A DNA stretch of 33,922 nt, from contig JAQUAF010000047.1 of assembly GCA_028687435.1 (NCBI GenBank), forward strand, positions 1 to 33,922. The letters are read 5' to 3'. This document shows, piece after piece, positions 26,028-33,132 of this stretch (within the stretch, counting starts at the first letter, position 1; each line of letters opens with the position of its first letter). The stretch comes from Verrucomicrobiia bacterium. GTDB lineage: Bacteria; Verrucomicrobiota; Verrucomicrobiia; JABWAM01. The notes under the pieces were generated by a model that was not told the origin of the DNA, did no database searches, and saw only the letters and a program-made list of their open reading frames with translations. The position numbers were made by a program, and so were the translations under genes.

Positions 26028-26684
26028 ATGAAGATACGCCTGATGCTTGTGGACAAACAGAGAATGCTCCTTGAGGGGCTGGACGCCTTGTTTTCCCGCA
26101 AAAAGAACATCCGTGTGGTGGCCAAGGCGCAGACAGCCCAGGACGCCATAAGGGAGGCGCGGCAGGTTTCCCCGCAGGTGATCATTACGGAAGTCTCCCT
26201 CCCCGACATGAACGGACTGGAGGCAGCCCGGCGGATCCTCGCCGCCTGTCCCAAAACCCGGATCGTGATCCTCACCACATTGTCCGACCGCCTCACGGTG
26301 GCCAGAGCCTTCAACATCGGCGTCTCGGGTTTCATGCTCAAGGACTCCTCGTTCGAGGAACTGCTCCAGGCTGTCCGCTCGTCAATGAAGGGGCAAATCC
26401 ATCTCAGCCCGCGGGTGTCGGGAGTCGTCATTGAAGATTATGTTAAAAACCTGGCCAGACGCCCGGCGCTTTCATCCTCCACTCTCACCCCAAGGGAACA
26501 GGAAGTCCTCCAACTCGTCGCCGAAGGGCGAAGCACGAAGGCCGTGGCAGCCACCCTCCAGGTCAGCATCAAAACCGCCAATGCCCACCGCAAACAAATC
26601 ATGAATAAAATGGGTTTTAAAAGCCAGGTGGATCTTGTTAAGTATTGCATCCGCGAAGGGCTCATTCATCTGGACTCCCCATGA
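26028..26684 (+). CDS. NarL-like regulator with Glu replacing the phospho-acceptor Asp
   Basis: 218 aa from ATG 26028, aligning start to start with the paralogue at 25251; a GTG at 26004 would add eight residues. The receiver fold is intact, but the acidic pair is Asp9-Lys10 (VDKQRM) and the phospho-acceptor position is Glu55 (VIITEVSLPDMNG). The conserved Lys (FMLKDSS) remains. Asp-to-Glu often mimics phosphorylation, and losing Asp10 removes a magnesium ligand, so the protein is probably not switched by phosphate. The LuxR HTH (LTPREQEVLQLVAEGRSTKA, VSIKTANAHRKQIM) looks functional. The EDYVxN linker and HTH match the neighbour closely: a tandem duplicate. ATGA overlap couples it to the chemoreceptor-like gene. 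Confidence 0.92.
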   Translation: MKIRLMLVDKQRMLLEGLDALFSRKKNIRVVAKAQTAQDAIREARQVSPQVIITEVSLPDMNGLEAARRILAACPKTRIVILTTLSDRLTVARAFNIGVSGFMLKDSSFEELLQAVRSSMKGQIHLSPRVSGVVIEDYVKNLARRPALSSSTLTPREQEVLQLVAEGRSTKAVAATLQVSIKTANAHRKQIMNKMGFKSQVDLVKYCIREGLIHLDSP

Positions 26685-27670
26685 AGACAACTCTTCATCA
26701 CAAGTTCCTGGCGCTCGGCATTGCCATTCTGCTGGCGCCCTTTGCGATGATCATCGCCCTGCTGTGGATCCAGAACCTCCGGCAGACGGGAAACTTCGAT
26801 CTGCTGCTCCAGCAGATTGTGTTCCTGGCCGCCCTCGTCCTCGCGGGCGTTCTCTGGCACATCAAAACCCGGAAAATCACCAGGGAAATCGAACACTGCG
26901 TCGGCCAGCTCTCGCATAGCGCGGAACGGATCGTGGATGCCACCAACCTGGTTTCCGACTCCAGCCAGATTGTCGCCGCCGGCGCCTCCAAACAATCCGC
27001 CTCCCTCCAGGAAACCAGCGCCACCCTGGAGGAAATATCCTCCATGACCCGGCGCAACATGGAAGACACCCGGCAGGCCGAGGACCTCTCCTCGGAAGCC
27101 GTCAAGGCCTGCGAAAAAAGCGTCCAGACCATGACTGAATTGAATGACGTCATGACCGAAATCAAACAATCCAACGCCGAGTTCCGCAAGATCATCCAGA
27201 CCATCGACGAAATCGCCTTTCAGTCAAACATCCTGGCTCTCCATCCCGCCGTGGAAGCAGCCCACACGGGCGAAATCGGAAGCGATTTTTCAACGGTGGC
27301 CGTCGAAATCAAAACCCTGGCCCAGCGCACCGCGCAGGCCGCCCGCAACACCGCGGAAAAAATTGACACGGCCATCGCTCGCAGCCAGACCGGCGACAAG
27401 ACCGTCAATAAAATGAGGGAGGCCCTGCTGTCCGTCGTCCAGAAAATCCAGAAGGAGGACAAATTGATCTGCGACATTTCCGCCGCCTCCACCGAACAAA
27501 CAAAGGAAATCGGCCTCATCAACACCACCGTCAGCAAGATCGACCAGGTCACCCAGTCAGACGCGGCCACCGCTCAAAAAACCGCCGGCGTGGCCCAGGA
27601 ACTCAATGCCCTGTCCATCCAGCTCAAGGCCGTGGTCAACAATCTTTCCAGGCTGGTCCACGGAACCTGA
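26681..27670 (+). CDS. Chemoreceptor-like protein lacking a sensor domain
   Basis: 329 aa. Two membrane helices (~9-29 and ~43-60) are separated by only ~14 residues, so no periplasmic ligand domain is present. A long coiled-coil region follows with the MCP signal fold. The hairpin tip reads DEIAFQSNILALHPAVEAAH, then TGEIGSDFSTVAVEIKTLAQRTAQAA. The usual NAAIEAARAGExGRGFAVVAxEVRxLA shows substitutions: Asn-Ala to His-Pro, Arg-Gly to Ser-Asp, and Val-Arg to Ile-Lys. No CheA, CheW or CheB/R gene is in the window. It overlaps the pseudo-receiver regulator by ATGA. Either it signals in a divergent chemosensory array or it serves another coiled-coil role. Confidence 0.85.
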   Translation: MKTTLHHKFLALGIAILLAPFAMIIALLWIQNLRQTGNFDLLLQQIVFLAALVLAGVLWHIKTRKITREIEHCVGQLSHSAERIVDATNLVSDSSQIVAAGASKQSASLQETSATLEEISSMTRRNMEDTRQAEDLSSEAVKACEKSVQTMTELNDVMTEIKQSNAEFRKIIQTIDEIAFQSNILALHPAVEAAHTGEIGSDFSTVAVEIKTLAQRTAQAARNTAEKIDTAIARSQTGDKTVNKMREALLSVVQKIQKEDKLICDISAASTEQTKEIGLINTTVSKIDQVTQSDAATAQKTAGVAQELNALSIQLKAVVNNLSRLVHGT

Positions 27671-27711
27671 CCCGCCTTCCGCTCCCATTTTGCGGCGGGG
27701 ACACATTGCGC

Positions 27712-27744
27712 GACTCCCAGGGACGCTTTCGCGGAAATGACGAA
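27712..27744. repeat. Dispersed repeat with CGCTTTCGCGG core, copy 2
   Basis: Shares CGCTTTCGCGG (27724-27734) with 16444-16454 and then diverges (AAATGACG against GATAACGG). Intergenic, after the chemoreceptor-like gene. Confidence 0.4.
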
Positions 27745-27750
27745 AGGGAA

Positions 27751-27789
27751 ATTGGAAAAATGACCTTTGCATTCCAATCCGGTCATTTT
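27751..27789 (+). other. Two overlapping, mutually exclusive inverted repeats
   Basis: ATTGGAA (27751-27757) pairs with TTCCAAT (27772-27778). AAAATGACC (27757-27765) pairs with GGTCATTTT (27781-27789). The arms alternate (A, B, A', B') and share base 27757, so both stems cannot form fully together; the order is that of a pseudoknot or an RNA switch. It lies upstream of the candidate promoter at 27833, so it would matter only in read-through transcripts or at DNA level. Confidence 0.4.
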
Positions 27790-27832
27790 GATCCGCCCCC
27801 GCCAAAATGCTCGCCAACCGGCAGGGCTTGGC

Positions 27833-27838
27833 TATAAT
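27833..27838 (+). promoter_or_regulatory. Consensus -10 box for the GYF-cNMP gene
   Basis: A perfect TATAAT lies 20 bases before the ATG at 27858. The -35 region at 16-18 bases spacing has no good match, so strength or activator dependence is unclear. The start at 27837 overlaps this box, which favours 27858. Confidence 0.4.
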
Positions 27839-27857
27839 GACAGTCAACCCACCCGCC

Positions 27858-28592
27858 ATGGCTGCTGATATTGAAAACTTTTATGTTTTTGCCGAGGACC
27901 GCCAGACCTATGGTCCGGCCGATGCCAATTTGTTGAGGGAATGGGCCATGCAAGGATCCGTATCCGCGGAATCGTGGGTTTACTCCGACACCGCCAATGC
28001 GTGGTCCAAGGCGAAAGAACTGCCCATCTTGAAGGATTGCCTGACCTCTCCCACCCCCCATTCCGAAACCATCCGCGAACCCACCGGACTCAAAGGCAGC
28101 CAGTTGCGGCGAATCCGTCTTTTCTCCGACATGTCGGACACCCAAGCCGAACAATTCGTGAACCTGGTTGAAAAAATCAAGGTGCGCGCTTTTCAGGCCA
28201 TCGTCAAACAGGGCGAACACGGCGATTCCATGTTTCTGATTCTCGAAGGCGAGGCCAGGGTTTTTGTCAGCAGCGATGGAAAGGAAAATGCCATTGCCAC
28301 ACTCGGGGTCGGCGACTTTTTTGGTGAAATGGCCCTGCTCGATGCCGGTCCGCGCTCGGCCAATGTCAGCGCCAACAAGGATTCCACATTGCTGAAACTG
28401 TCAAAGGCCGCATTGGAACAGTTGGTGATGGAAAAGCCCGATCTGTCCGCCCGTTTTCTCATGGCCATGAACCGCCTCCTCAGCGGACGAATCCGCCAGA
28501 CCAATGACCGGTTCACCAAGGCCCAATTATTCAACCGGGGCGCCTCCGGACAGGTCAATCCGCCCAGTTCCATGCGCTGGACCCGGCAGTGA
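27858..28592 (+). CDS. GYF_2 and cyclic-nucleotide-binding domain protein
   Basis: The 244-aa protein starts at MAADIENFYVFAEDRQTYGP. Residues ~5-55 are a GYF_2-like domain (YGPADANLLREWAMQGSVSAESWVYSDTAN, split by a variable loop). A linker follows, then a cNMP-binding domain (~85-210) with the phosphate cassette FFGEMALLDAGPRSANV (canonical GExAL..xxRxAxV) and Arg in place to bind cyclic phosphate. No HTH or kinase follows, only a short polar tail. It is likely a sensor adaptor; the partner is not in view. Upstream starts at 27807 and 27837 overlap the promoter and are less likely. Confidence 0.85.
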   Translation: MAADIENFYVFAEDRQTYGPADANLLREWAMQGSVSAESWVYSDTANAWSKAKELPILKDCLTSPTPHSETIREPTGLKGSQLRRIRLFSDMSDTQAEQFVNLVEKIKVRAFQAIVKQGEHGDSMFLILEGEARVFVSSDGKENAIATLGVGDFFGEMALLDAGPRSANVSANKDSTLLKLSKAALEQLVMEKPDLSARFLMAMNRLLSGRIRQTNDRFTKAQLFNRGASGQVNPPSSMRWTRQ

Positions 28593-28595
28593 TTG

Positions 28596-29930
28596 ATGAT
28601 TCAAGATTCACGATTCAAGGCTCAAGGTTCCGGTTTTCTGGCGGCATTCTCCCGCCCCACTGCCGGGGACTCAGCCCGTCTGCTGCTGATTTTCTACGCA
28701 TCATCCCTGTTTTTCAAAAATACCGCCACCCTGCAGGCCGCATTGCTCCTGTCCGCCTCCATTCTTATTTTTTGGGACCATCGCAAAAACTGGCGCTCAA
28801 CATGGACTGAAACCCGGTGGGTTCTGGGACCCCTGCTGGTTTTTTCGCTCTGGATCCTGCTCACCAGCCCTTTCTGGCGGGAACCCCCCATGAATTCATG
28901 GGATCCGAACAGCTGGGACATGCGCCAGCCGTGGTTCAGCCTGAATCTTTGGAAACGCGATCTGGCCCAACCCATGCTGGCGATGTGCTGCGGCTACTGG
29001 GCGTTTCGGGACGATCCCTGGCGGCGGCGGATTTTCACCGGCCTGGCTTTTGTGCTGGCGGCGCTGCTGGTCAAATGCCTCATCCAATACTACGCGGGCG
29101 AAGTCGCCGACTTGGGACGCAGCGTTTCCCCTGAAAATCCAATCGTCAAAGGAACCCTCTGGGTGCGGGGATTTTCACGCGACAACAATGCTTTTTCCTA
29201 CATTCTGGTCCTTCTCACCCCGGCAATTCTGTGGCTGGTCTTTTACCGCCCCCGGGGGTGGCGCGGCTGGCTGGCCTTTGCCGCCGCCCTTGTCCTGCTT
29301 TACCTTCTTTTCATCAACAAACGCCGCGGCGCATGGCTGGCGGTTTATATCGAGCTGTTCATCCTGGCTTTTTTCATGGGACGGCGGCAACTCGCGATTT
29401 TCCTGATCGGCACACTGATCATGACCGCCGCCGCGTACCAGGTGCGCCCCCAGTGGTTTGTGCGCGACTACGACGCCAACGCAACATCCGAGTTTGAAAA
29501 AAACTCCAGCCGCGATCTGATTTTCAAAAATGTGACGCCCCTCATCCGCCAGCATCCCTGGGTGGGTGTGGGATATGGCAAGGACACCGTGGTCAAGAAC
29601 TACTGGCACAAAATTTACCAGCACACCCACAACGCCTATCTCAATGTGCTCCTGGCCTCCGGCATCCCCGGACTGCTCATCTGGCTGGCCGCCTTGGGAA
29701 CCTACGCCTGGCGCTTCTGGCGCCATCGCGCACTCGACTGGACCGCGCGCATCGGACTGGCTTTCCTGATCGGCTTCTATGTCCGCAATCTCACCGACGA
29801 CATCTGGACGGCCAGCCTTGCGGAGCTTTTCTGGTTCCTCGCCGGCGTCCTCATTCCAAGCCGCCCCCAGAATGAAGTCGAACCGTCCCCTCGCATGCAA
29901 GCCCTCCGGTTGAAGCCGGACTCCGTTTGA
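28596..29930 (+). CDS. O-antigen ligase/polymerase-like (Wzy_C) membrane protein
   Basis: The 444-aa polytopic protein has about ten hydrophobic segments. The Wzy_C-type loop is clear: NKRRGAWLAVYIELF, HPWVGVGYGKD and HTHNAYLNVLLASGIPGLLIW, as in WaaL/Wzy proteins that join or polymerise lipid-carried oligosaccharides on the periplasmic face. The first codons (MIQDSRFKAQGSG) are encoded by a 7-base repeat array, so the true ancestral start may have been lost or replaced; no better ATG is seen. It starts 3 bases after the GYF-cNMP stop. Which of ligase or polymerase it is cannot be decided from sequence alone. Confidence 0.85.
   Translation: MIQDSRFKAQGSGFLAAFSRPTAGDSARLLLIFYASSLFFKNTATLQAALLLSASILIFWDHRKNWRSTWTETRWVLGPLLVFSLWILLTSPFWREPPMNSWDPNSWDMRQPWFSLNLWKRDLAQPMLAMCCGYWAFRDDPWRRRIFTGLAFVLAALLVKCLIQYYAGEVADLGRSVSPENPIVKGTLWVRGFSRDNNAFSYILVLLTPAILWLVFYRPRGWRGWLAFAAALVLLYLLFINKRRGAWLAVYIELFILAFFMGRRQLAIFLIGTLIMTAAAYQVRPQWFVRDYDANATSEFEKNSSRDLIFKNVTPLIRQHPWVGVGYGKDTVVKNYWHKIYQHTHNAYLNVLLASGIPGLLIWLAALGTYAWRFWRHRALDWTARIGLAFLIGFYVRNLTDDIWTASLAELFWFLAGVLIPSRPQNEVEPSPRMQALRLKPDSV
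28598..28632 (+). repeat. Heptanucleotide array at the start of the O-antigen ligase gene
   Basis: Five units: GATTCAA, GATTCAC, GATTCAA, GGCTCAA, GGTTCCG. The array starts inside the ATG codon (28596) and encodes the N-terminal tail. Confidence 0.7.
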
Positions 29931-29951
29931 TTTCATCCAATCATACGCCTC

Positions 29952-30122
29952 TCATCGCCCCGGTCCTTCACCATCCAACAAGTCGTGAACCTGCTCGGAA
30001 GTGATCGGCGGAACATCCGGAGAAATCTCAAAAACCGGGAAAGGCTCGTTCTTCCCGCTTGCAGGCTTCATCATGGCATCAAATGCAATGATGCCAATCT
30101 GGTCAGACTCCTCATCATCCAT
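29952..30122 (-). CDS. Small acidic protein, possibly antitoxin-like
   Basis: 56 aa: MDDEESDQIGIIAFDAMMKP and then a segment with FPVFEISPDVPPITSEQVHD and LLDGEGPGR. The ATG lies inside the MFS gene end (8-base overlap), so translation is probably coupled. The PPIT-x-EQV-x-x-LL pattern reminds me of short antitoxin-like proteins found next to PIN toxins in related bacteria, but no toxin is adjacent: the ligase gene converges 21 bases away. The composition is that of a real protein. The family assignment is weak. Confidence 0.5.
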   Translation of the reverse strand: MDDEESDQIGIIAFDAMMKPASGKNEPFPVFEISPDVPPITSEQVHDLLDGEGPGR

Positions 30123-31275
30123 TTTTATCCCGTTTTGCCATCCGCGCCGACAGGATGGCGACAAAAGGCATGGGCAGCAACCCCATCGTCAAAATGGCCG
30201 GAATGGCCACGCCATGTTGATTGGCAAAACCGGCAAGAATGGTGATCATCGATCCAAATCCCCACGATCCGCCCACCAGCAATCCGGTCCGCAACCCGGG
30301 CGTCAATCCCCGGGCATGGCGGGCGGCATTGGCCACCAAGGGAAAAAACGCCCCGCCCATGCACAATCCGGTGGGGATGCTCAGGATCATGGCCGCGCGG
30401 ACCGATGGCGCATGGGTGAGCGCCGCATAAAACGGCAAGGCAAGGAATTGCCCGGCCGCCAGCAATTTGAACCGCCCCACACGATGGGCCAAATATCCCC
30501 AAAAATACGAACCAGCCGCGGAACTGATCCCCAGCAAAAGCAAGGTAACGCCGCCAGCCAGAAAACCCTCCCGTCCAAAGCATGCCTCCATATGGGCGGC
30601 CAGAAACGCCATCAACAAACAGCTGCTGGCGGCCATGAGGCTGGCCATGGTCATGATGACTGAAAAAGGCTGCGACGGGGAATGCTCCATCACCGCCGGA
30701 TGTTCGCCGGAAGCAAACACCGCCCGGGAACCGGGCAACCGGAACATCAGAGCCAAAGCCAGCAAAACGCCAGGCGCCGCAAACAGCCAGAAATACTGGA
30801 ATTGATAATGGGCCACCCACTGCGTCGCCGCAACCCCGGCAATGGAAACTCCCAGAAATCCTCCGGAAAGAAAGATGGACACGCCAAGATTCTGCCGTTT
30901 GCCGCTGGCCTCCTGGGCGGCCATCAAGGCCGGCGGGTGATAAATCCCCACACCAAGGTGGCCGATCAGAAAAAGGATCGATGCGACAAGATAGGATTCC
31001 GTAAATCCCACCAGGCAAACCACAGTGGCCAGCAAGGGGCCTGTTGCCAAAAACGCCGGAAACCGCCGGTGCGAAGTGAAATATCCGGCCACCGGCTGCA
31101 CCAGGTTCATGAAAACACCCAGCCCTCCAAAAAGCATCGCCATCTGGCAAACCTCCACATGCAGATGCCGGGCAAGAGCCGGAATCAACGGCGCCAGCAA
31201 ACCGCCATAACAATCCACTGTGGCATGGCCAAGAGTCAACACCGTCAATCGCGCGCGTTTTGTCGGGGAATCCAT
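30115..31275 (-). CDS. MFS transporter (Fsr-like)
   Basis: The 386-aa protein has about 12 membrane helices. The N-terminus LTLGHATVDCYGGLLAPLIPAL is like the fosmidomycin-resistance (Fsr) group of the major facilitator superfamily, and GHLGVGIYHPPALMAA is typical of that group. The substrate cannot be told. The small acidic gene overlaps its stop. A 406-codon frame on the same strand over this gene is a shadow. The 5' side carries several hairpins and no clear promoter. Confidence 0.88.
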   Translation of the reverse strand: MDSPTKRARLTVLTLGHATVDCYGGLLAPLIPALARHLHVEVCQMAMLFGGLGVFMNLVQPVAGYFTSHRRFPAFLATGPLLATVVCLVGFTESYLVASILFLIGHLGVGIYHPPALMAAQEASGKRQNLGVSIFLSGGFLGVSIAGVAATQWVAHYQFQYFWLFAAPGVLLALALMFRLPGSRAVFASGEHPAVMEHSPSQPFSVIMTMASLMAASSCLLMAFLAAHMEACFGREGFLAGGVTLLLLGISSAAGSYFWGYLAHRVGRFKLLAAGQFLALPFYAALTHAPSVRAAMILSIPTGLCMGGAFFPLVANAARHARGLTPGLRTGLLVGGSWGFGSMITILAGFANQHGVAIPAILTMGLLPMPFVAILSARMAKRDKNG

Positions 31276-31480
31276 GATTAATCAAGCCGCGCTCCCGCCA
31301 CGGCGGGACGGCAGTTCGACGGGACATGCCCGGCGCACGACGCAAAAAGAATGCCTGAGCGCCAAAATCACATCCAGGATGGCTGTGTCACCTTCAACCT
31401 TTCCAGGAGGATGACACAGGCTCCCAGCCTGTGAAAATTTTTCGGAATTCTCATGCTCAACATTGAATTTCATAAATAAA
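31276..31480. other. Hairpin-rich intergenic stretch
   Basis: Contains a short dyad TCCCGCC-AC-GGCGGGA (31293-31308), the inverted pair GTGTCA/TGACAC (31385-31390, 31412-31417) and the CACAGGCT hairpin at 31415-31433. Frames across it give low-grade translations; I see no gene. Confidence 0.4.
31415..31433. repeat. Perfect 8-bp hairpin with 3-base loop
   Basis: CACAGGCT, loop CCC, AGCCTGTG, followed on the plus strand by AAAATTTTT. It could end a plus transcript, but no plus-strand gene lies just upstream. Confidence 0.55.
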
Positions 31481-31513
31481 AAACCCTGACCGCTTTGGAG
31501 GCGGGCAGGGTTT
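31481..31513 (-). terminator. Rho-independent terminator after the VWA gene and small ORF
   Basis: AAACCCTG pairs with CAGGGTTT and CCGC with GCGG inside, one mismatch between, loop of 7. On the minus strand it is followed by TTTTTTATTTATG, a proper T-rich tail. It ends transcripts from 31724 and 31535. Confidence 0.75.
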
Positions 31514-31534
31514 CAAAAAAGGTTGAAAACTTTG

Positions 31535-31669
31535 TTACACTCTGCGGGCCTCCAAGGTTGAGGTGATCGTATATTTCGCAAACGGCAGGACCTGATGACG
31601 CCATGCGGCATTCGTCAAGCCAAAGGGCTTGTTCATCATGACTGCAAAATGCCGGGTGAAGTTATTCAT
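31535..31669 (-). CDS. Small ORF, 44 aa, before a terminator
   Basis: ATG 31669 to TAA 31535, with a second start at MMNKPFGLTN. It reads MNNFTRHFAVMMNKPFGLTN and then AAWRHQVLPFAKYTITSTLE. There is no membrane helix or known motif. The stop lies 22 bases before a strong terminator, as expected for a last cistron after the VWA gene. No Shine-Dalgarno is visible, and the length is too short for statistical support. Confidence 0.4.
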   Translation of the reverse strand: MNNFTRHFAVMMNKPFGLTNAAWRHQVLPFAKYTITSTLEARRV

Positions 31670-31723
31670 GGCTGTGAATGATTGATACCCCTACCATTCT
31701 TTTTCCGGGTTGTCAAACCCGGT

Positions 31724-32875
31724 TCAATCGAACCGGTAATTCTTTCTGGCAGCCTGTTCATGAATCGCGCCGATCATGGCGGCATCCAGCGTGGCGCCTC
31801 CGTCCTGTTTTTTCGCCTGTTCAGCCGCATACCGGGCCCGTTCGACGCTCAACTGGCTGATGCGCGCCTGAATCCGTTCCCGTTCCGCCGCCCTGCCTTC
31901 CACATAGGCCTTGCGTTCGGCCTCGTTCATCGAGCGCATTTCCGCCGGCAACGCGGCGGGTGACACTTGTGATATCTCCACCTTCTTCTCCTTCAGGGCG
32001 TCCACCAGATCCCAATCGCTGTTCCGATAGTTTGCGGAAGCCTTGGCCATCGACCTTTGCACCATGCTTCCCTGCACCCTGAGAGAAGCCGCATTCGCAT
32101 CCTGCGCCGCCTGGCGCGCCCGGCTTTCTTCGCCTTTCGCCCCAAACGCAATATAAGTGGCGTTCAATTTTTCGCCCAGTTCGGCGATCTCCCTGTCCTG
32201 CGGCGCTTCAAAATGAACCACCGCCCGGTTGTGATCGATGAACAAATACTTGCCGTCGGCCAGCGTCGCGCCGGATTTCCACTGGCCATCGACCCCTTCC
32301 CTCTCGACACCGCAAAAGATGGTGTTCACCACAATCCCCTTCCCGATCGCAGTCTTGCACGCCTGACGAAAATCCACCGACCCTTGCGTGAACGGTTCGT
32401 TGCCGGCAATGAAGATGGCCTTGTAATCGTCCGGCGACTTGCTCCATTCCAGATCCTTCACAGCGTCGTTGATCACCCAGCCGCAAAACTCATCGCCGCC
32501 GTTGGTTTTGAGCTTGAAAAGCTCCTCGGAAATCCTGTCCAGATCCGTCGTCAAAGGCTGGACGCGGCGGATCCATCCGTTCTTGAGATTCAGCCCGTTG
32601 TTGCCATATTCATAAAGCGCCACCTGCACCTCCGGGCGTTTGCCATCCCGTTTGGCGCTGACAAACTCATTCACAATCTTCCAAAGCTGCCCCTTCGCCT
32701 GTTCGATCAATCCCTCCATGCTGCCGCTTGTGTCCAGAAGTATAGCAATCTGGACCAGAGGTTGTTTGTCCGTTGCAACCGGGACCTCCCTTGCGCCAGC
32801 CTCGCGCAAAACCGGAATGCCGGCAAAAAAAACAAACGTTATCATCCATCCCATCCAATCGATCAGTGTCTTCAT
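31724..32875 (-). CDS. Secreted von Willebrand factor A domain protein
   Basis: 383 aa. The start MKTLIDWMGWMITFVFFAGI is set by AAAGGA 5 bases upstream; a longer frame to 32971 has no support. A signal peptide ends near AGA-R, then the VWA domain opens with the MIDAS motif ILLDTSGSMEG and continues with TNGGDEFCGWVINDAVKDL, which matches the metal-site Thr/Asp style. The C-terminal 120 residues are charged, coiled and Arg/Ala-rich (RAAERERIQARISQLSVERA). VWA proteins mediate metal-dependent binding; the partner is unknown. No associated MoxR-type ATPase is seen. Confidence 0.88.
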   Translation of the reverse strand: MKTLIDWMGWMITFVFFAGIPVLREAGAREVPVATDKQPLVQIAILLDTSGSMEGLIEQAKGQLWKIVNEFVSAKRDGKRPEVQVALYEYGNNGLNLKNGWIRRVQPLTTDLDRISEELFKLKTNGGDEFCGWVINDAVKDLEWSKSPDDYKAIFIAGNEPFTQGSVDFRQACKTAIGKGIVVNTIFCGVEREGVDGQWKSGATLADGKYLFIDHNRAVVHFEAPQDREIAELGEKLNATYIAFGAKGEESRARQAAQDANAASLRVQGSMVQRSMAKASANYRNSDWDLVDALKEKKVEISQVSPAALPAEMRSMNEAERKAYVEGRAAERERIQARISQLSVERARYAAEQAKKQDGGATLDAAMIGAIHEQAARKNYRFD

Positions 32876-32972
32876 AAAATTCCTTTCATTTGCTGATTGG
32901 ACGGGAAAACAACGCCCGTGCTCCATATTGTCTTTGAAAGGTTGCTCCCGAGGATTAAAAACCTCCTGCATC

Positions 32973-33080
32973 TGGCCGTCCGGGAGGCCGGCCCTCCATA
33001 GACTAAAAAGCGGAGGGCGGGCCGTCGCCTCGCTGGCCTCTCCGAAAAATTCGCGTATTTAACACAAAATGCGAATTGCT
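32973..33080. repeat. Dispersed repeat region including 25-base copy 2
   Basis: Positions 32973-32997 are the exact reverse complement of 5444-5468. Further right, AATTCGC (33048-33054) and GCGAATT (33071-33077) form an inverted repeat around 16 bases. The whole is intergenic and could be a longer palindromic element of which copy 1 keeps only one part. Confidence 0.5.
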
Positions 33081-33132
33081 CACCGCTGCCCCCTTGACCT
33101 GAATTGGACGGAGCCTTAAAGGAAGAACAGCC

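Noticed and set aside
30125..31345. 406-codon minus-strand ORF over the MFS gene
   Set aside because: It is a frame-shifted shadow of the transporter, with Gly/Cys/Arg-rich text and no membrane pattern; the other frame is a clear MFS protein.
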